Origin: Bosea sp. F3-2 | GTDB taxonomy: Bacteria; Pseudomonadota; Alphaproteobacteria; Rhizobiales; Beijerinckiaceae | DNA length: 64,000 bases | NCBI RefSeq assembly: GCF_008253865.1 | Contig: NZ_CP042331.1 | Location: 2,976,001-3,040,000 of the forward strand | Direction: 5' to 3' | Shown here: positions 8,450 to 16,361 of the stretch, piece after piece | Layout: each line of letters starts with the position of its first letter | Position numbering within the stretch: the first letter of the stretch is position 1 | Notes under the pieces: generated by a model | What the model saw: only the letters and a program-made list of their open reading frames with translations | Database searches by the model: none | What the model was told of the DNA's origin: nothing | Translations under genes and position numbers: made by a program

Positions 8450-9031
8450 TTGAACGCTTCAGGATCGCGGTCAAGGAGCTGGGAGCGCAATGTCAATGCC
8501 ACTGCAAGGTGGTTCGCTCTGGTAGTTGCAAGCGACCTTTCCTCGTTGCGCAATTCAAGAATTCTTAGAGGGTCTCGTCTCAAGGCCTCATTGTGCCTCC
8601 TGGCAAGTCTCGTCTTCGTCCTAATCGGAACGAGTATGATCCAGGAGACGAAAATGGCCACCGTCGCGTGGGGTTGGGCCTGCGTAGCGTTCTTTGGGCT
8701 GGGTGTCGTTGTATTTCTATGGCTATTAATCCGCCCTCAAGTTCTAATCCTTGACGCCGGCGGCTTCACAGTTGATGGCGGTCTTGTTCGGACACCGAGG
8801 TACGTCGCATGGCGGGATGTGCAAGGCTTTTGCGTTTTCAGCGCGGGACGCGGCGGCAAGATGGTCGGTTACAATTTTGAACCACACGCCAAGCAGAAAT
8901 CTCTACTCACACGGATAAATCGTAGCCTTGGTGCTGACGCCGGCCTTCCGCAGGGATGGCAGATCTCCGCGGAGCAATTGGCGGCGGTTCTAAACGACTA
9001 TCGACTCCAAGCCTTGGGCCGAGCAGGCTGA
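8450..9031 (+). CDS. membrane protein resembling the STM3941 family, start uncertain
   Basis: Two closely spaced transmembrane helices (LKASLCLLASLVFVLIG and WACVAFFGLGVVVFLWLLI) are followed by a soluble domain beginning PQVLILDAGGFTVDGG and containing VAWRDVQGF and a late NRSLG/LPQGW. This layout is that of the STM3941-type bacterial proteins of unknown function. The reading opens at TTG 8450, but the family usually begins just before the first helix, so the true start is probably near 8546. No operon partner is seen. Confidence 0.55.
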   Translation: MNASGSRSRSWERNVNATARWFALVVASDLSSLRNSRILRGSRLKASLCLLASLVFVLIGTSMIQETKMATVAWGWACVAFFGLGVVVFLWLLIRPQVLILDAGGFTVDGGLVRTPRYVAWRDVQGFCVFSAGRGGKMVGYNFEPHAKQKSLLTRINRSLGADAGLPQGWQISAEQLAAVLNDYRLQALGRAG

Positions 9032-9076
9032 AATCCGAGCCATACTGATTTTTGCACGCTATCGGAGACACTCGAG

Positions 9077-9484
9077 TTGAGCAGGCATGTTCCGCTTTTC
9101 GTCGCTTTGGTTCTCGCCCTCGGTCCAGTCGCATCGCCGGTTGCTCAGACAGCATACACCTATCCGCAACTGCGCCTTGTGCGGCAGATCGCAGTCGCGA
9201 CCTATCTGGCGGAACTGTGCAACGCGGGAATATCCGATGCGGGCGTCGCAAAAGCGCTCCGCTCAGAAGGGCTTCGCGAGCAGGACCTACAAAGCGCATT
9301 CCTCAAGGATGAAATGGCCAAGCAGAAGATTGCAATCAGGGACAGCTACGAAGCGTTGAGCATGACCATTCTGGGAAGGAGTGAAGCCTTCCGCCGACAA
9401 TGCGCCGGTCTGGAAACCAATTATGGGCCTCGCGGAACGGTTCGCCGTGGCTTAGCCATTCGAGCGGCGCGTAGTTCGGCGTGA
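9077..9484 (+). CDS. secreted hypothetical protein
   Basis: The 135-residue protein begins at TTG 9077 with a GGAGA site. It has a clear signal peptide (basic SRH, hydrophobic VPLFVALVLALGPVAS, cleavage after PVAQT). The mature part is mostly helical with two Cys residues (ELCNAG and RRQCAG) that could form a disulphide. Not recognised; periplasmic location is inferred from the signal peptide. Confidence 0.55.
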   Translation: MSRHVPLFVALVLALGPVASPVAQTAYTYPQLRLVRQIAVATYLAELCNAGISDAGVAKALRSEGLREQDLQSAFLKDEMAKQKIAIRDSYEALSMTILGRSEAFRRQCAGLETNYGPRGTVRRGLAIRAARSSA

Positions 9485-9665
9485 CGCATTGCGGTTGGAG
9501 AACAAGGAACACATGTCTGCGCCAGAGTAGACGTAGAAACCCAGTACCTTGATCGGTGGAAAAGCGGACTAACGGCTATTAAGGTTCCTCTATGTCGCAA
9601 ACTGCCCCGATCTATCTGGCTATCGCTTTTGCTATTCTGGCGGGATCTTTGAGCTAGGGCCGACC

Positions 9666-9980
9666 TTGGACATTGAGCGCGACGAGACCGGCTGTCCGAC
9701 AGACCCAGCCCTCAAAGGAGCCTATCACTTGCTTTGGGTCTGGCTTCAGTACGGTAGCTCATTCCGGGATGAGGCGGGCGTTCTTCATTTTGAGCACTGC
9801 TGCTCAGGCGCGGGTGAGAAAGCGGCAGCCCATCTGACGTCACTTGGACTTGGCGCCAACCAAGGTTGGACCTGCGTTCTTTCGAAACGTGGCTTGGCGC
9901 TGATGGGATTGCTCGGCCCAAGCAGCAGCACGGCGGTCCGTTACGAGGCTGGGAGGAGGTTTATGCCAACCCCCGTTTAG
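9666..9980 (+). CDS. hypothetical protein, low support
   Basis: A 104-residue reading starts at TTG 9666 with AGGG upstream. It contains LLWVWLQYGSSFRDEAG and a pair of adjacent Cys residues. The composition looks protein-like, but there is no recognised family and the rare start lowers confidence. Confidence 0.35.
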   Translation: MDIERDETGCPTDPALKGAYHLLWVWLQYGSSFRDEAGVLHFEHCCSGAGEKAAAHLTSLGLGANQGWTCVLSKRGLALMGLLGPSSSTAVRYEAGRRFMPTPV

Positions 9981-10055
9981 CAGGGCACGCGCCGTTGCAA
10001 TGAGGTTGGCGCCCGGATGCCTGGGGAGTTTGCGCGCTCCGAGCATTGGGTAGAC

Positions 10056-10361
10056 CTAATTGCGCCCGAGACGAGAACGCCACGCAAACGCCAGTGAACC
10101 TACAATGGTCGCGATGCCGAGCAAGGCCAGGGCTGCGCGGGGGAGAAAATGCTGATCAACGACCTCCCAAGGCTCCCCTGTCACCAGCACTATGGTCAGG
10201 AGCGCCGTTGATAGCACTGGCATTACGAGGCCAACAGCTCCGAGGCCTATAGTGGTGCCGAAGCCGCCTCCTGAGCCAAGAAGCATCGCGAAAAGGCAGC
10301 TCAGGGCCGACGCAAGGACAAAGCTGCGCGTACCCGATTGGTCTGTTCCGCTTGTCGGCAT
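10056..10361 (-). CDS. small membrane protein
   Basis: A 101-residue protein starting at ATG 10361 after GGAGAA. It has three hydrophobic stretches (residues about 12-30, 34-56 and 70-93) and a basic tail WRSRLGRN, so it is probably an inner-membrane protein. Its first hydrophobic segment (SFVLASALSCLFAMLLG) is closely similar, in DNA and protein, to the signal segment of the secreted protein at 17956-18483. Function unknown. Confidence 0.5.
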   Translation of the reverse strand: MPTSGTDQSGTRSFVLASALSCLFAMLLGSGGGFGTTIGLGAVGLVMPVLSTALLTIVLVTGEPWEVVDQHFLPRAALALLGIATIVGSLAFAWRSRLGRN

Positions 10362-10751
10362 GAAATTCTCCTGCTCCGAAAAGCGGCATAGGCGAAGCAT
10401 TCCAATGTCTGCAACGGGGTGGATAGCTGAACTTCGCGACCGCAGCCGCAAACGACCTGATCGCGCCAGAAGCGGAAGCTGGGTCCTCGCCAGAAAGCGG
10501 ACGTATGCCACGCAGTCGCGTCAGGATTAGAATCGTCCCGCCACCGACGCCGATCATGTTCATGTCAGCAAACTGATCCAGACGGCGAGACGTTCGGCGA
10601 AGCACGTTGCGTGACCGCGAACCTTTCTCTCCCCGTCCCTCCCGCGTTGTACAGCGAGGGGAAATCATCAACTGCTTCGTGATGTGCGGCGCAATATGAA
10701 AACGTGCCATCCGCGGCGCGGAGGCGTAAGATAGAAGATAAAGACGCGACC
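10362..10751. other. gap without a supported gene
   Basis: 390 bp between a leftward and a rightward small gene. I see no convincing reading frame, strong hairpin or repeat here. It presumably holds the divergent promoters. Confidence 0.4.
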
Positions 10752-11162
10752 GTGACCGAGGCTTCCCCGCTCATCCCGTTTTTGTTGGTAAACGAGATGG
10801 AAATCGCGGAGGCAATTTGCGCGAGCAAACTGCTTCAGCCCGCACGGGGATATTGGCCAGATCAAGACACCGCCGCCGTCCAGCATTGCCGGAATGCTGC
10901 CCGTGCCGTCGTGAACCTCCTTTCAGCGGCATTGGCTGAGAAGGACAGGGAGATTTCGATACGTACAAATGAGCGGAACGCCTGCCGACCTGTACGTAAT
11001 CTCGCCGAAAAACCGCTCTTGTCACAGCCCAGGAGGATGGCGAGCGGGACGCGACCGAGCAGGCGGCCAAAAGGCGGCGGAGAGTTGGGCTGTGCAACAT
11101 GCTGTCGGGCTCGACGAGGATGCTCCGTCTCCCCTTGGCAGGCACCGCGTCGCCATGAATGA
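10752..11162 (+). CDS. hypothetical protein, probably frameshifted
   Basis: From the GTG at 10752 the first 75 or so residues look genuinely coding (an acidic helix, then CRNAARAVVNLLSAALAEKD). After about 10960 the frame becomes Arg/Pro/Cys-rich and unlike protein. A second frame about 11010-11155 reads like a helical tail (TAQEDGERDATEQAAKRRRR). The simplest explanation is a small helical gene broken by frameshift. Not recognised. Confidence 0.3.
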   Translation: MTEASPLIPFLLVNEMEIAEAICASKLLQPARGYWPDQDTAAVQHCRNAARAVVNLLSAALAEKDREISIRTNERNACRPVRNLAEKPLLSQPRRMASGTRPSRRPKGGGELGCATCCRARRGCSVSPWQAPRRHE

Positions 11163-11204
11163 CGGATACGCTCCGGCTGCTGCCATCCGAGCGCAGGGAG
11201 AGTG

Positions 11205-11516
11205 ATGGAAGAGCGAGAACATAGGATCCGAGAACTCCTTTCCGAGGCGTTGGACCTTTGTGTCCGTGCGCGGAAGATGGACGCAATGGACAGGCGGGCT
11301 GCCGCGCTGGCAGCCTCTAGCGATCCGGAGGGGTGGCGGGCGAGCGGCAAGTTCGGCCGTTATGTCGAGCGGCACAATGTCCGGTATCCGCATAGACCGA
11401 TATCGACCCGCAGCGGGACCGTCTCAAATTGGTTTCAGGATCAGTACGACAAAGACCTCGCGGATTGGGAGGCTCGCACTCGCAGGGCTTTGATGAAGAA
11501 GCCTCGCGATAACTGA
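11205..11516 (+). CDS. small hypothetical protein
   Basis: The 103-residue protein starts at ATG 11205; AGGGAG lies just upstream, and an in-frame GTG directly before is also possible. It is charged and helical at the N-terminus (EEREHRIRELLSEALDLC), with NWFQDQYDKDLADWEARTRRAL near the end. Soluble; no family recognised. Confidence 0.5.
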   Translation: MEEREHRIRELLSEALDLCVRARKMDAMDRRAAALAASSDPEGWRASGKFGRYVERHNVRYPHRPISTRSGTVSNWFQDQYDKDLADWEARTRRALMKKPRDN

Positions 11517-11669
11517 CTTGAAGGCAGTGCTCGCGGGTTGGCCAACACAGCCGGAAATCGGGGCCGCTACGTCGAGCATCTTGCGGTCAATAACTACGCG
11601 GCAGCCTAAGCGAGAGAGCCCGGCCAGCCGGCCGCAATGTATTGTAGGTTTTGCGACGCGGAGGCCATC

Positions 11670-12263
11670 ATGGACGACGCTGTTTCCAAACTTGCCCGGC
11701 AACTTCTCGAAACAGGAGTCGACGGCCTGCCAGAACGAGAGCGCCGCGTAGTCCTTCACATAGCCAAACAGACTCATATCAGCCGGGACCTGAACCGTAC
11801 TTTTGAAGAGCGGCAGACTTACGGCGAGCGCCTAGCTGATCAAGTGGCAAGGTTCGGCGGCTCCTGGACGTTCATCATCCTATTCGTCTTGTTGCTTATC
11901 GCATGGGTCATCCTGAATACCGTCGTCCTTATGCGCATCGGCGGTTTTGACCCGTATCCCTACATTTTCTTGAATCTGATACTATCGATGATTGCCGCCA
12001 TACAGGCGCCCGTTATCCTGATGTCGCAGAATCGGCAGGCTATGAGGGATCGGATTGCGGCCAGTCTCGACTATGAAATCAACCTCAAGGCAGAGGTTGA
12101 GATTATGGCGCTGCACGACAAGCTCGACCATATCCGAGTAGAGCATTTGGAAGGCTCTCTCCACGATCAAGCGAAGAAAATTGAAGACCTGAGCCAGTTC
12201 GTTTACGCTAAGCTGGGTGGAGAACCGATCGCTCCGTCGAGGTCTGAAGCGAAAACATCGTAG
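11670..12263 (+). CDS. DUF1003 membrane protein
   Basis: The 197-residue protein has the DUF1003 signature: a cytoplasmic N-terminus, the conserved GERLADQVARFGGSWTFI lead into two transmembrane helices (FIILFVLLLIAWVILN and YIFLNLILSMIAAIQAPVILM), the linker SQNRQAMRDR, then a long helical C-terminus probably forming a coiled coil. The family is widespread and its function unknown. ATG at 11670 with GGAGG is preferred over the upstream ATG at 11637. It is the best-recognised small gene of the island interior. Confidence 0.85.
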   Translation: MDDAVSKLARQLLETGVDGLPERERRVVLHIAKQTHISRDLNRTFEERQTYGERLADQVARFGGSWTFIILFVLLLIAWVILNTVVLMRIGGFDPYPYIFLNLILSMIAAIQAPVILMSQNRQAMRDRIAASLDYEINLKAEVEIMALHDKLDHIRVEHLEGSLHDQAKKIEDLSQFVYAKLGGEPIAPSRSEAKTS

Positions 12264-12829
12264 CCACCTGCGCTGACAGACGAATTTCACCGCAGTTCGT
12301 CATATGGGCAACCTTCGGTCGTTGACCGGCCGAGCCATTCAGCGCTCGCTCGATCGAATTTCCGCCTGCGAGGCGCTGCGGAAGCTCAGCCCCGCTCCGT
12401 TCGGCGCCAGGGAGGCCGCAGCCTTGGTCGTGTTCGATCAAAACCGCGAAGTGATACTGCAAGCAGCTCGATCTGCTTATGGGAGGCATCGCTCGGGATT
12501 TTACCGGCTGACCGTCGCGAATTTCTCTTGAGACACCGCGGGCGATGATTTGCGTTTTACCTTTCATCGGGCGGTTAGTAGAAGCGCGGCTTTCGTTAAC
12601 CTGATAAGCGCCAGTCGGAATAACGGAGCGGAGCCGGCAGGTTGATAGAGGGCGCCAGAATGATTGAGAGTAGCCCTCCCCGTGGCGGAGAGGTCCGGCT
12701 ACCCGAAAGCTGACGTCCGCCATGTCGGCTATGGGCCAGCGCGGAACATGCGTGGCGATATCTGCAAGCGGCGGCTTGGAGTCGCAAGCCAATGTTCCCG
12801 GCCCGGAAAGGGGCTGGGTTTTTTGTTGT
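12264..12829. other. long gap with a terminator and a dispersed repeat copy
   Basis: No convincing protein gene lies here; short overlapping readings on both strands look random. The gap contains a 28-bp dispersed repeat (12702-12729, second copy at 17829-17856) and ends with a strong terminator at 12797-12824. A terminator with no protein gene directly upstream leaves room for an untranslated RNA ending there. Confidence 0.45.
12797..12824 (+). terminator. Rho-independent terminator without an obvious upstream gene
   Basis: CCCGGCCC / GGGGCTGGG can form an eight-pair stem with a GGAAA loop, followed by six T residues. The nearest supported rightward gene ends at 12263, over 500 bp upstream. 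Confidence 0.6.
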
Positions 12830-13084
12830 TCAGGCTGCCTCAGGTGACGCTACTCGCCCCGTGACCGCGAGATATCTGTCGCTGGAATGGATGACTGCCA
12901 CGTCTATCTGGATGCCGTCCTCGCATGTAATGCGCAGGCTGTAGCCTAGCTCGGCAGGATCGACGTCCGAGATGTCGCAGAACAGGTATCCAGCCCGGAT
13001 ATCGTCGTAGTCGCTGCTAAATTGATAGGAGAGCGGGAGCGTCTGCCCGTCCCGAAGGACGAGCATCCCCTTTCCGGTGTGCAT
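12830..13084 (-). CDS. small conserved-looking hypothetical protein
   Basis: The 84-residue protein starts at ATG 13084. It reads as a small beta-rich domain: GKGMLVLRDGQTLPLSYQF, then an acidic segment SDVDPAELGYSLRITCEDG. It resembles short PilZ-like or LexA-regulated hypothetical proteins, but I cannot assign it. Nearby is the DUF1236-type gene on the same strand, more than 300 bp upstream. Confidence 0.55.
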   Translation of the reverse strand: MHTGKGMLVLRDGQTLPLSYQFSSDYDDIRAGYLFCDISDVDPAELGYSLRITCEDGIQIDVAVIHSSDRYLAVTGRVASPEAA

Positions 13085-13393
13085 GATTGCTTGTCCCCGC
13101 CTTAGCGGCGTCGCTTTGCGCCGCAGCGGTCATTTCCAAACGTCGGCATGGAGACAACTGCCTTGGCAGTACGCGCCTGTTTCAGGTTGGAGGCAAATCA
13201 CATTTGGCGCTGGCTTCAGGCCGACTGGCCCCGTTGTTCGTGCGTCATTCCGACACAACGCCAGGTCCGGAACCTATCCATTCGCGTCGCCATTCCCCTC
13301 GTGCCGCTCTCAAGCGCCGAGGAAATCCTTCAGCGGCGTTTGTTGCCGGCCCCGGAAAGCGGCGGTGGTTGCTTCCCCGTAATCACCTGAGTT

Positions 13394-13421
13394 GGCCCCG
13401 CTGGCTTCGGCTGGCGGGGCC
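13394..13421 (-). terminator. terminator-like hairpin after the DUF1236 gene
   Basis: GGCCCCGC and GCGGGGCC form an eight-pair GC stem with further pairing inside, 19 bp beyond the stop of the leftward gene ending at 13440. The T-run is poor. Confidence 0.5.
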
Positions 13422-13439
13422 TACTCGATTGATCGGAAA

Positions 13440-13745
13440 TCATTCAATGATTTGAATGATCTTGCGTGTGCTCGGCTCGACCAGAACCGTCTTGTCATTG
13501 ATGATAGCGAAGCGGTACTGCGTCACGCCGACATCTGAAGGCAGCGTATGCAGTGTGACTGAAGACGGTAGCGCGGTGCCAACGGAAACCGTCTCAGTCA
13601 CCTTCACCGAGGCCGGCTTTTCCTTCATAACGAAGGACTTTACTTTGCCCTGCTGCTCGGTCGTGATGGTGGTGGTCGAGGTCTGGGCAATCGCCGCGGA
13701 GCAGGCGAGCGCCGCAACCAGCGAAATCAGGACCGGGTAACGCAT
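13440..13745 (-). CDS. secreted DUF1236-like protein
   Basis: The 101-residue protein has a signal peptide (MRYPVLISLVAALACSAAIA, cleavage before QTST). The mature domain runs from VKVTETVSVGTALPSSVTLHTLP to YRFAIINDKTVLVEPSTRKIIQIIE; the RFAIINDKTVLVEPSTRKI ending is typical of DUF1236 proteins, short periplasmic proteins common in Rhizobiales and of unknown function. A good AAGGAGAA site precedes ATG 13745. Confidence 0.8.
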   Translation of the reverse strand: MRYPVLISLVAALACSAAIAQTSTTTITTEQQGKVKSFVMKEKPASVKVTETVSVGTALPSSVTLHTLPSDVGVTQYRFAIINDKTVLVEPSTRKIIQIIE

Positions 13746-14065
13746 CGAGGTTCTCCTTTCTGGATCCCCCCGCTGGTTCGCAAACGTCGATGCAGCCTGC
13801 TTGTTCCGTCAGTTAAGCATTGTAGCCAACGCGAGCCCACGGAACTGTTTCGTTTGGTGGCGGTTATTGTTGTGCTGCTTTTCAGGGCCGATGGAGCTGT
13901 CTCCAGCGGTTGGTAGGAAGTAATGGAGAGCAGCGGTGGTTGCCCGTCAAAAGGCAATTACGTGAGTGGAGCCGCTTCGGTTTCCGGAGCGGCTTCTTTC
14001 GTGGCCGATGACGCGGAACACTTCGGGCCTGGGATCGTTCCCTTTTCGAGAGGTGGGCTCCTGGT
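13746..14065. other. gap with one hairpin
   Basis: 320 bp upstream of the DUF1236 gene. It contains a hairpin at about 13970-13998 (GCCGCT ... AGCGGC, followed by TTCTTT) that could terminate rightward transcription. No gene is supported. Confidence 0.35.
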
Positions 14066-14308
14066 TTGATCGTGGTGTTGGTCTTGGTTCTGGGTTTTGT
14101 TGTGGCCGGAGTTGTTTTCGCAATTTGGGCCGAGCGGTGGACTGCGGTGCCTTGGAACCGGCGTGACGTCTCCGAGCCAGGTCCGGTCGACCGCCACCCC
14201 GAAGCATCGTCTTTCACTCAACCGATCGGAGCAGTCGACCCCGTTGCGGCGTTGAATCAATGGTGGAATTGGGTGCCATGGTTGCGGCGCGGGCGAAGCG
14301 GCATCTGA
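14066..14308 (+). CDS. possible small membrane protein
   Basis: An 80-residue reading starts at TTG 14066 with AGGTGG upstream. It has one strong N-terminal transmembrane segment (IVVLVLVLGFVVAGVVFAI) followed by a Trp/Pro-rich soluble part. Overlapping readings on the other strand are Arg/Pro-rich and look like shadows. Weakly supported. Confidence 0.35.
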   Translation: MIVVLVLVLGFVVAGVVFAIWAERWTAVPWNRRDVSEPGPVDRHPEASSFTQPIGAVDPVAALNQWWNWVPWLRRGRSGI

Positions 14309-14414
14309 TATTCGGCGGGTTCAGCTTTGCCGCAACAGCTCCAGCGCGCGGCCACAACTGAAACCTAACTTGCCGGCCCCGCTGGCTCGAAGCCTCCGGC
14401 TCGGTCCAGCCGGG

Positions 14415-14705
14415 CTAAATGATATTGAGATCCAGAATAAACATGATCACCCAAGCGAGAGCCATAAAGCCAAAAAGCAGACCGCTTTTTCGCGATGGAG
14501 TTTTTACATCGCTCCAAATGCCAAAGAGAGACGCGTTCCACAGCATCGAAGTCGAAACCCCGGCGCAAATCAACGCGTTTCCCAAACTTGCCCATGGTCT
14601 CGTTGGTACCACTGCCCCGAGAGCTGATACCGCCAAGATCATTCCAAGCGAAAACAGAGCGCTAGGGATGATCTTCAGCATGCGCTCTGCGTTACCGATT
14701 TGCAT
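14415..14705 (-). CDS. small membrane protein
   Basis: The 96-residue protein has three hydrophobic helices (about residues 10-32, 40-56 and 72-94, the last being LLFGFMALAWVIMFILDLNII). ATG at 14705, or the internal ATG at 14681, may be the start. No family recognised. It lies on the same strand as the truncated ABC protein but 330 bp downstream of it. Confidence 0.45.
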   Translation of the reverse strand: MQIGNAERMLKIIPSALFSLGMILAVSALGAVVPTRPWASLGNALICAGVSTSMLWNASLFGIWSDVKTPSRKSGLLFGFMALAWVIMFILDLNII

Positions 14706-15036
14706 TCCGTGCCCGCCAGATACCGCACCTCGCGTGCTTCCACTCTTCCGACCAGGTCGAGATCTCGCGGCCGGCGAAGATGGAAAACTTCATGGGAGGT
14801 TGTCGGGCGGGTAAGGCATCGGCCTCGGTCAGTGCATCTGGTGAGCTTCGCCTGTTCCAGATTCGCTCGGGTGATGAAAGCCTCTAGCTTGGTCAGAGCC
14901 TCGCCTGCCGGCAGCCTAAGGCTGCCGATGCAGCGTTTCTCACATCCGTGGAACTCACACCGACCTCTTCCAAAGTGAGTTTTCCGCGGATGTCCTCAGT
15001 GCATGAGCCGGCCTAGTGATTTGAGGTGATGACGAA
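14706..15036. other. gap downstream of the truncated ABC transporter gene
   Basis: 331 bp where the nucleotide-binding domain of the upstream transporter would be expected. I find no Walker A (GxxGxGKS/T) or LSGGE signature in any frame, so the ATPase part has been lost rather than merely frameshifted. Confidence 0.4.
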
Positions 15037-16122
15037 TCAAGGTGGCTTGCCAGTGGCAGCCTGTGGAGCGTCCTCCAGGTCCTGATACGCGATGTCGAGG
15101 GCTGCGACACGCCGTGCAGAAGCGGACCAGTTTGCCAGGCTCAATGCGTTATCGGCCAACCAGTTGAGCGCGGCATGGACCTGCATGAAGGCTGCTGTAA
15201 CCTGCATCAGATCGCCCAGTGTCATGTCGCCGGACAAATATTTGGGCGCCCCCAGGAATAACGGAATTGTCGGGGAAAGGAGATTGTTGCTGCTGGTCAG
15301 CAACATCATGCGGGTCTGGCGCCCGATCATTTCGACCCAACGGCCGGCAAGGGCCGAGAACGACCGTTCGAGCGCGCTGCGCTCGTCGCTCTCCGTGACC
15401 CCGAATGCGTTGGCTTCAGTCCTTTCTCGCGTCCGCATCAGTGCGTAGCGGAAATCGCCTTCCCCCGCGGCCTTCTCTTCCACGCGTCTGACCAGCGGCC
15501 ATCCGAGCCGGTACATGGCAAGGGAGGTTCCCGCCGAATAGACGAAGACGGCGATCACGAAGTAACCGGGGATCGTTACGCCGCCTAGCGCAATCCCTCC
15601 TCCGACATACCAGAGCACAAGCACGAGCGACGTCGAGAGGAGGAAAGTGTTGATGATGCCGCCCGCGAGGTCGACAAACAGCTCCACCGAGATCCGGCCA
15701 TCATCCGCGATCCGGGCCTCCGGATTGTCGATGGCACGGATCATCTCGATCTGTTCAACTCGCCGGCTGTGAATCCAGCGGACAATGAGGGTTTCGGTCA
15801 GCCATTTCCGCCAACGCAGTTGCAGCCGCATGCGGGTTTGTATGCCCGCCGTCGAGATTGCGGTGGCAGTAACGGCCAGCGCCAGGATGAAGACGACGCT
15901 CATTCGGAGCGCAGCTCTGTCCCCGATTTGCAGGGCGTCAAAGAAATACTTGTTCCATTGATTGAACCCAACCGCGACCAGCATGCTGGCGATCAGGCAT
16001 GTCAGGAAGCCGAGCGAAAGCAGCCATGCAGTCTTGCGTGACGGCCCCGACCAGAAACCGAAGGCCAGGACGACGAAACGGCGTAGAAGATGGCGACGGA
16101 CTGAATTGGCCGGCATCGACAT
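15037..16122 (-). CDS. ABC transporter membrane domain (YddA/SbmA-like), ATPase domain missing
   Basis: The 361-residue protein corresponds to the transmembrane half of YddA-type ABC exporters (ABC_membrane_2). It has the early FNQWNKYFFDALQ motif, WRKWLTETLIVRWI, several membrane helices and the conserved RTRERTEANAFG region before ending shortly after the linker RRVAALDIAYQDLED. Full-length relatives carry about 200 further residues with Walker motifs. SbmA/BacA peptide importers also lack an ATPase domain, but the linker here is that of the fused exporters. ATG at 16122 is preferred; the upstream extension is Arg/Pro/Ser-rich. Confidence 0.75.
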   Translation of the reverse strand: MSMPANSVRRHLLRRFVVLAFGFWSGPSRKTAWLLSLGFLTCLIASMLVAVGFNQWNKYFFDALQIGDRAALRMSVVFILALAVTATAISTAGIQTRMRLQLRWRKWLTETLIVRWIHSRRVEQIEMIRAIDNPEARIADDGRISVELFVDLAGGIINTFLLSTSLVLVLWYVGGGIALGGVTIPGYFVIAVFVYSAGTSLAMYRLGWPLVRRVEEKAAGEGDFRYALMRTRERTEANAFGVTESDERSALERSFSALAGRWVEMIGRQTRMMLLTSSNNLLSPTIPLFLGAPKYLSGDMTLGDLMQVTAAFMQVHAALNWLADNALSLANWSASARRVAALDIAYQDLEDAPQAATGKPP

Positions 16123-16361
16123 AGCACTAAGATGGTCCCGCAGTGACCGAACGGGAAGTCCTGGGTTCGCTCCACTTCCCCCCGACCACAAGGTTAACTC
16201 GCCCTGCTGCGATCCGACGCAGCGGTCGGCGGCTGCGCCGGAAGCTGTGGTCCCAGCCGGACCTAGGCACCGAGTTTGGCCGGGCGAGATGCCGATAGGT
16301 AGACTCTTGCTCCCGAGCAGAAGTTGGCAAAAGCGGCTATGGTCATGTCGGACGCGAGACC

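Noticed and set aside
12208..12792. Overlapping readings on both strands in the 12.2-12.8 kb gap
   Set aside because: Composition is random-like, no ribosome site, and one covers the dispersed 28-bp repeat.
15037..16122. Assignment of the truncated transporter as SbmA/BacA
   Set aside because: The linker and early motifs fit YddA-type fused exporters better; BacA naturally lacks an ATPase, so length alone is not evidence.
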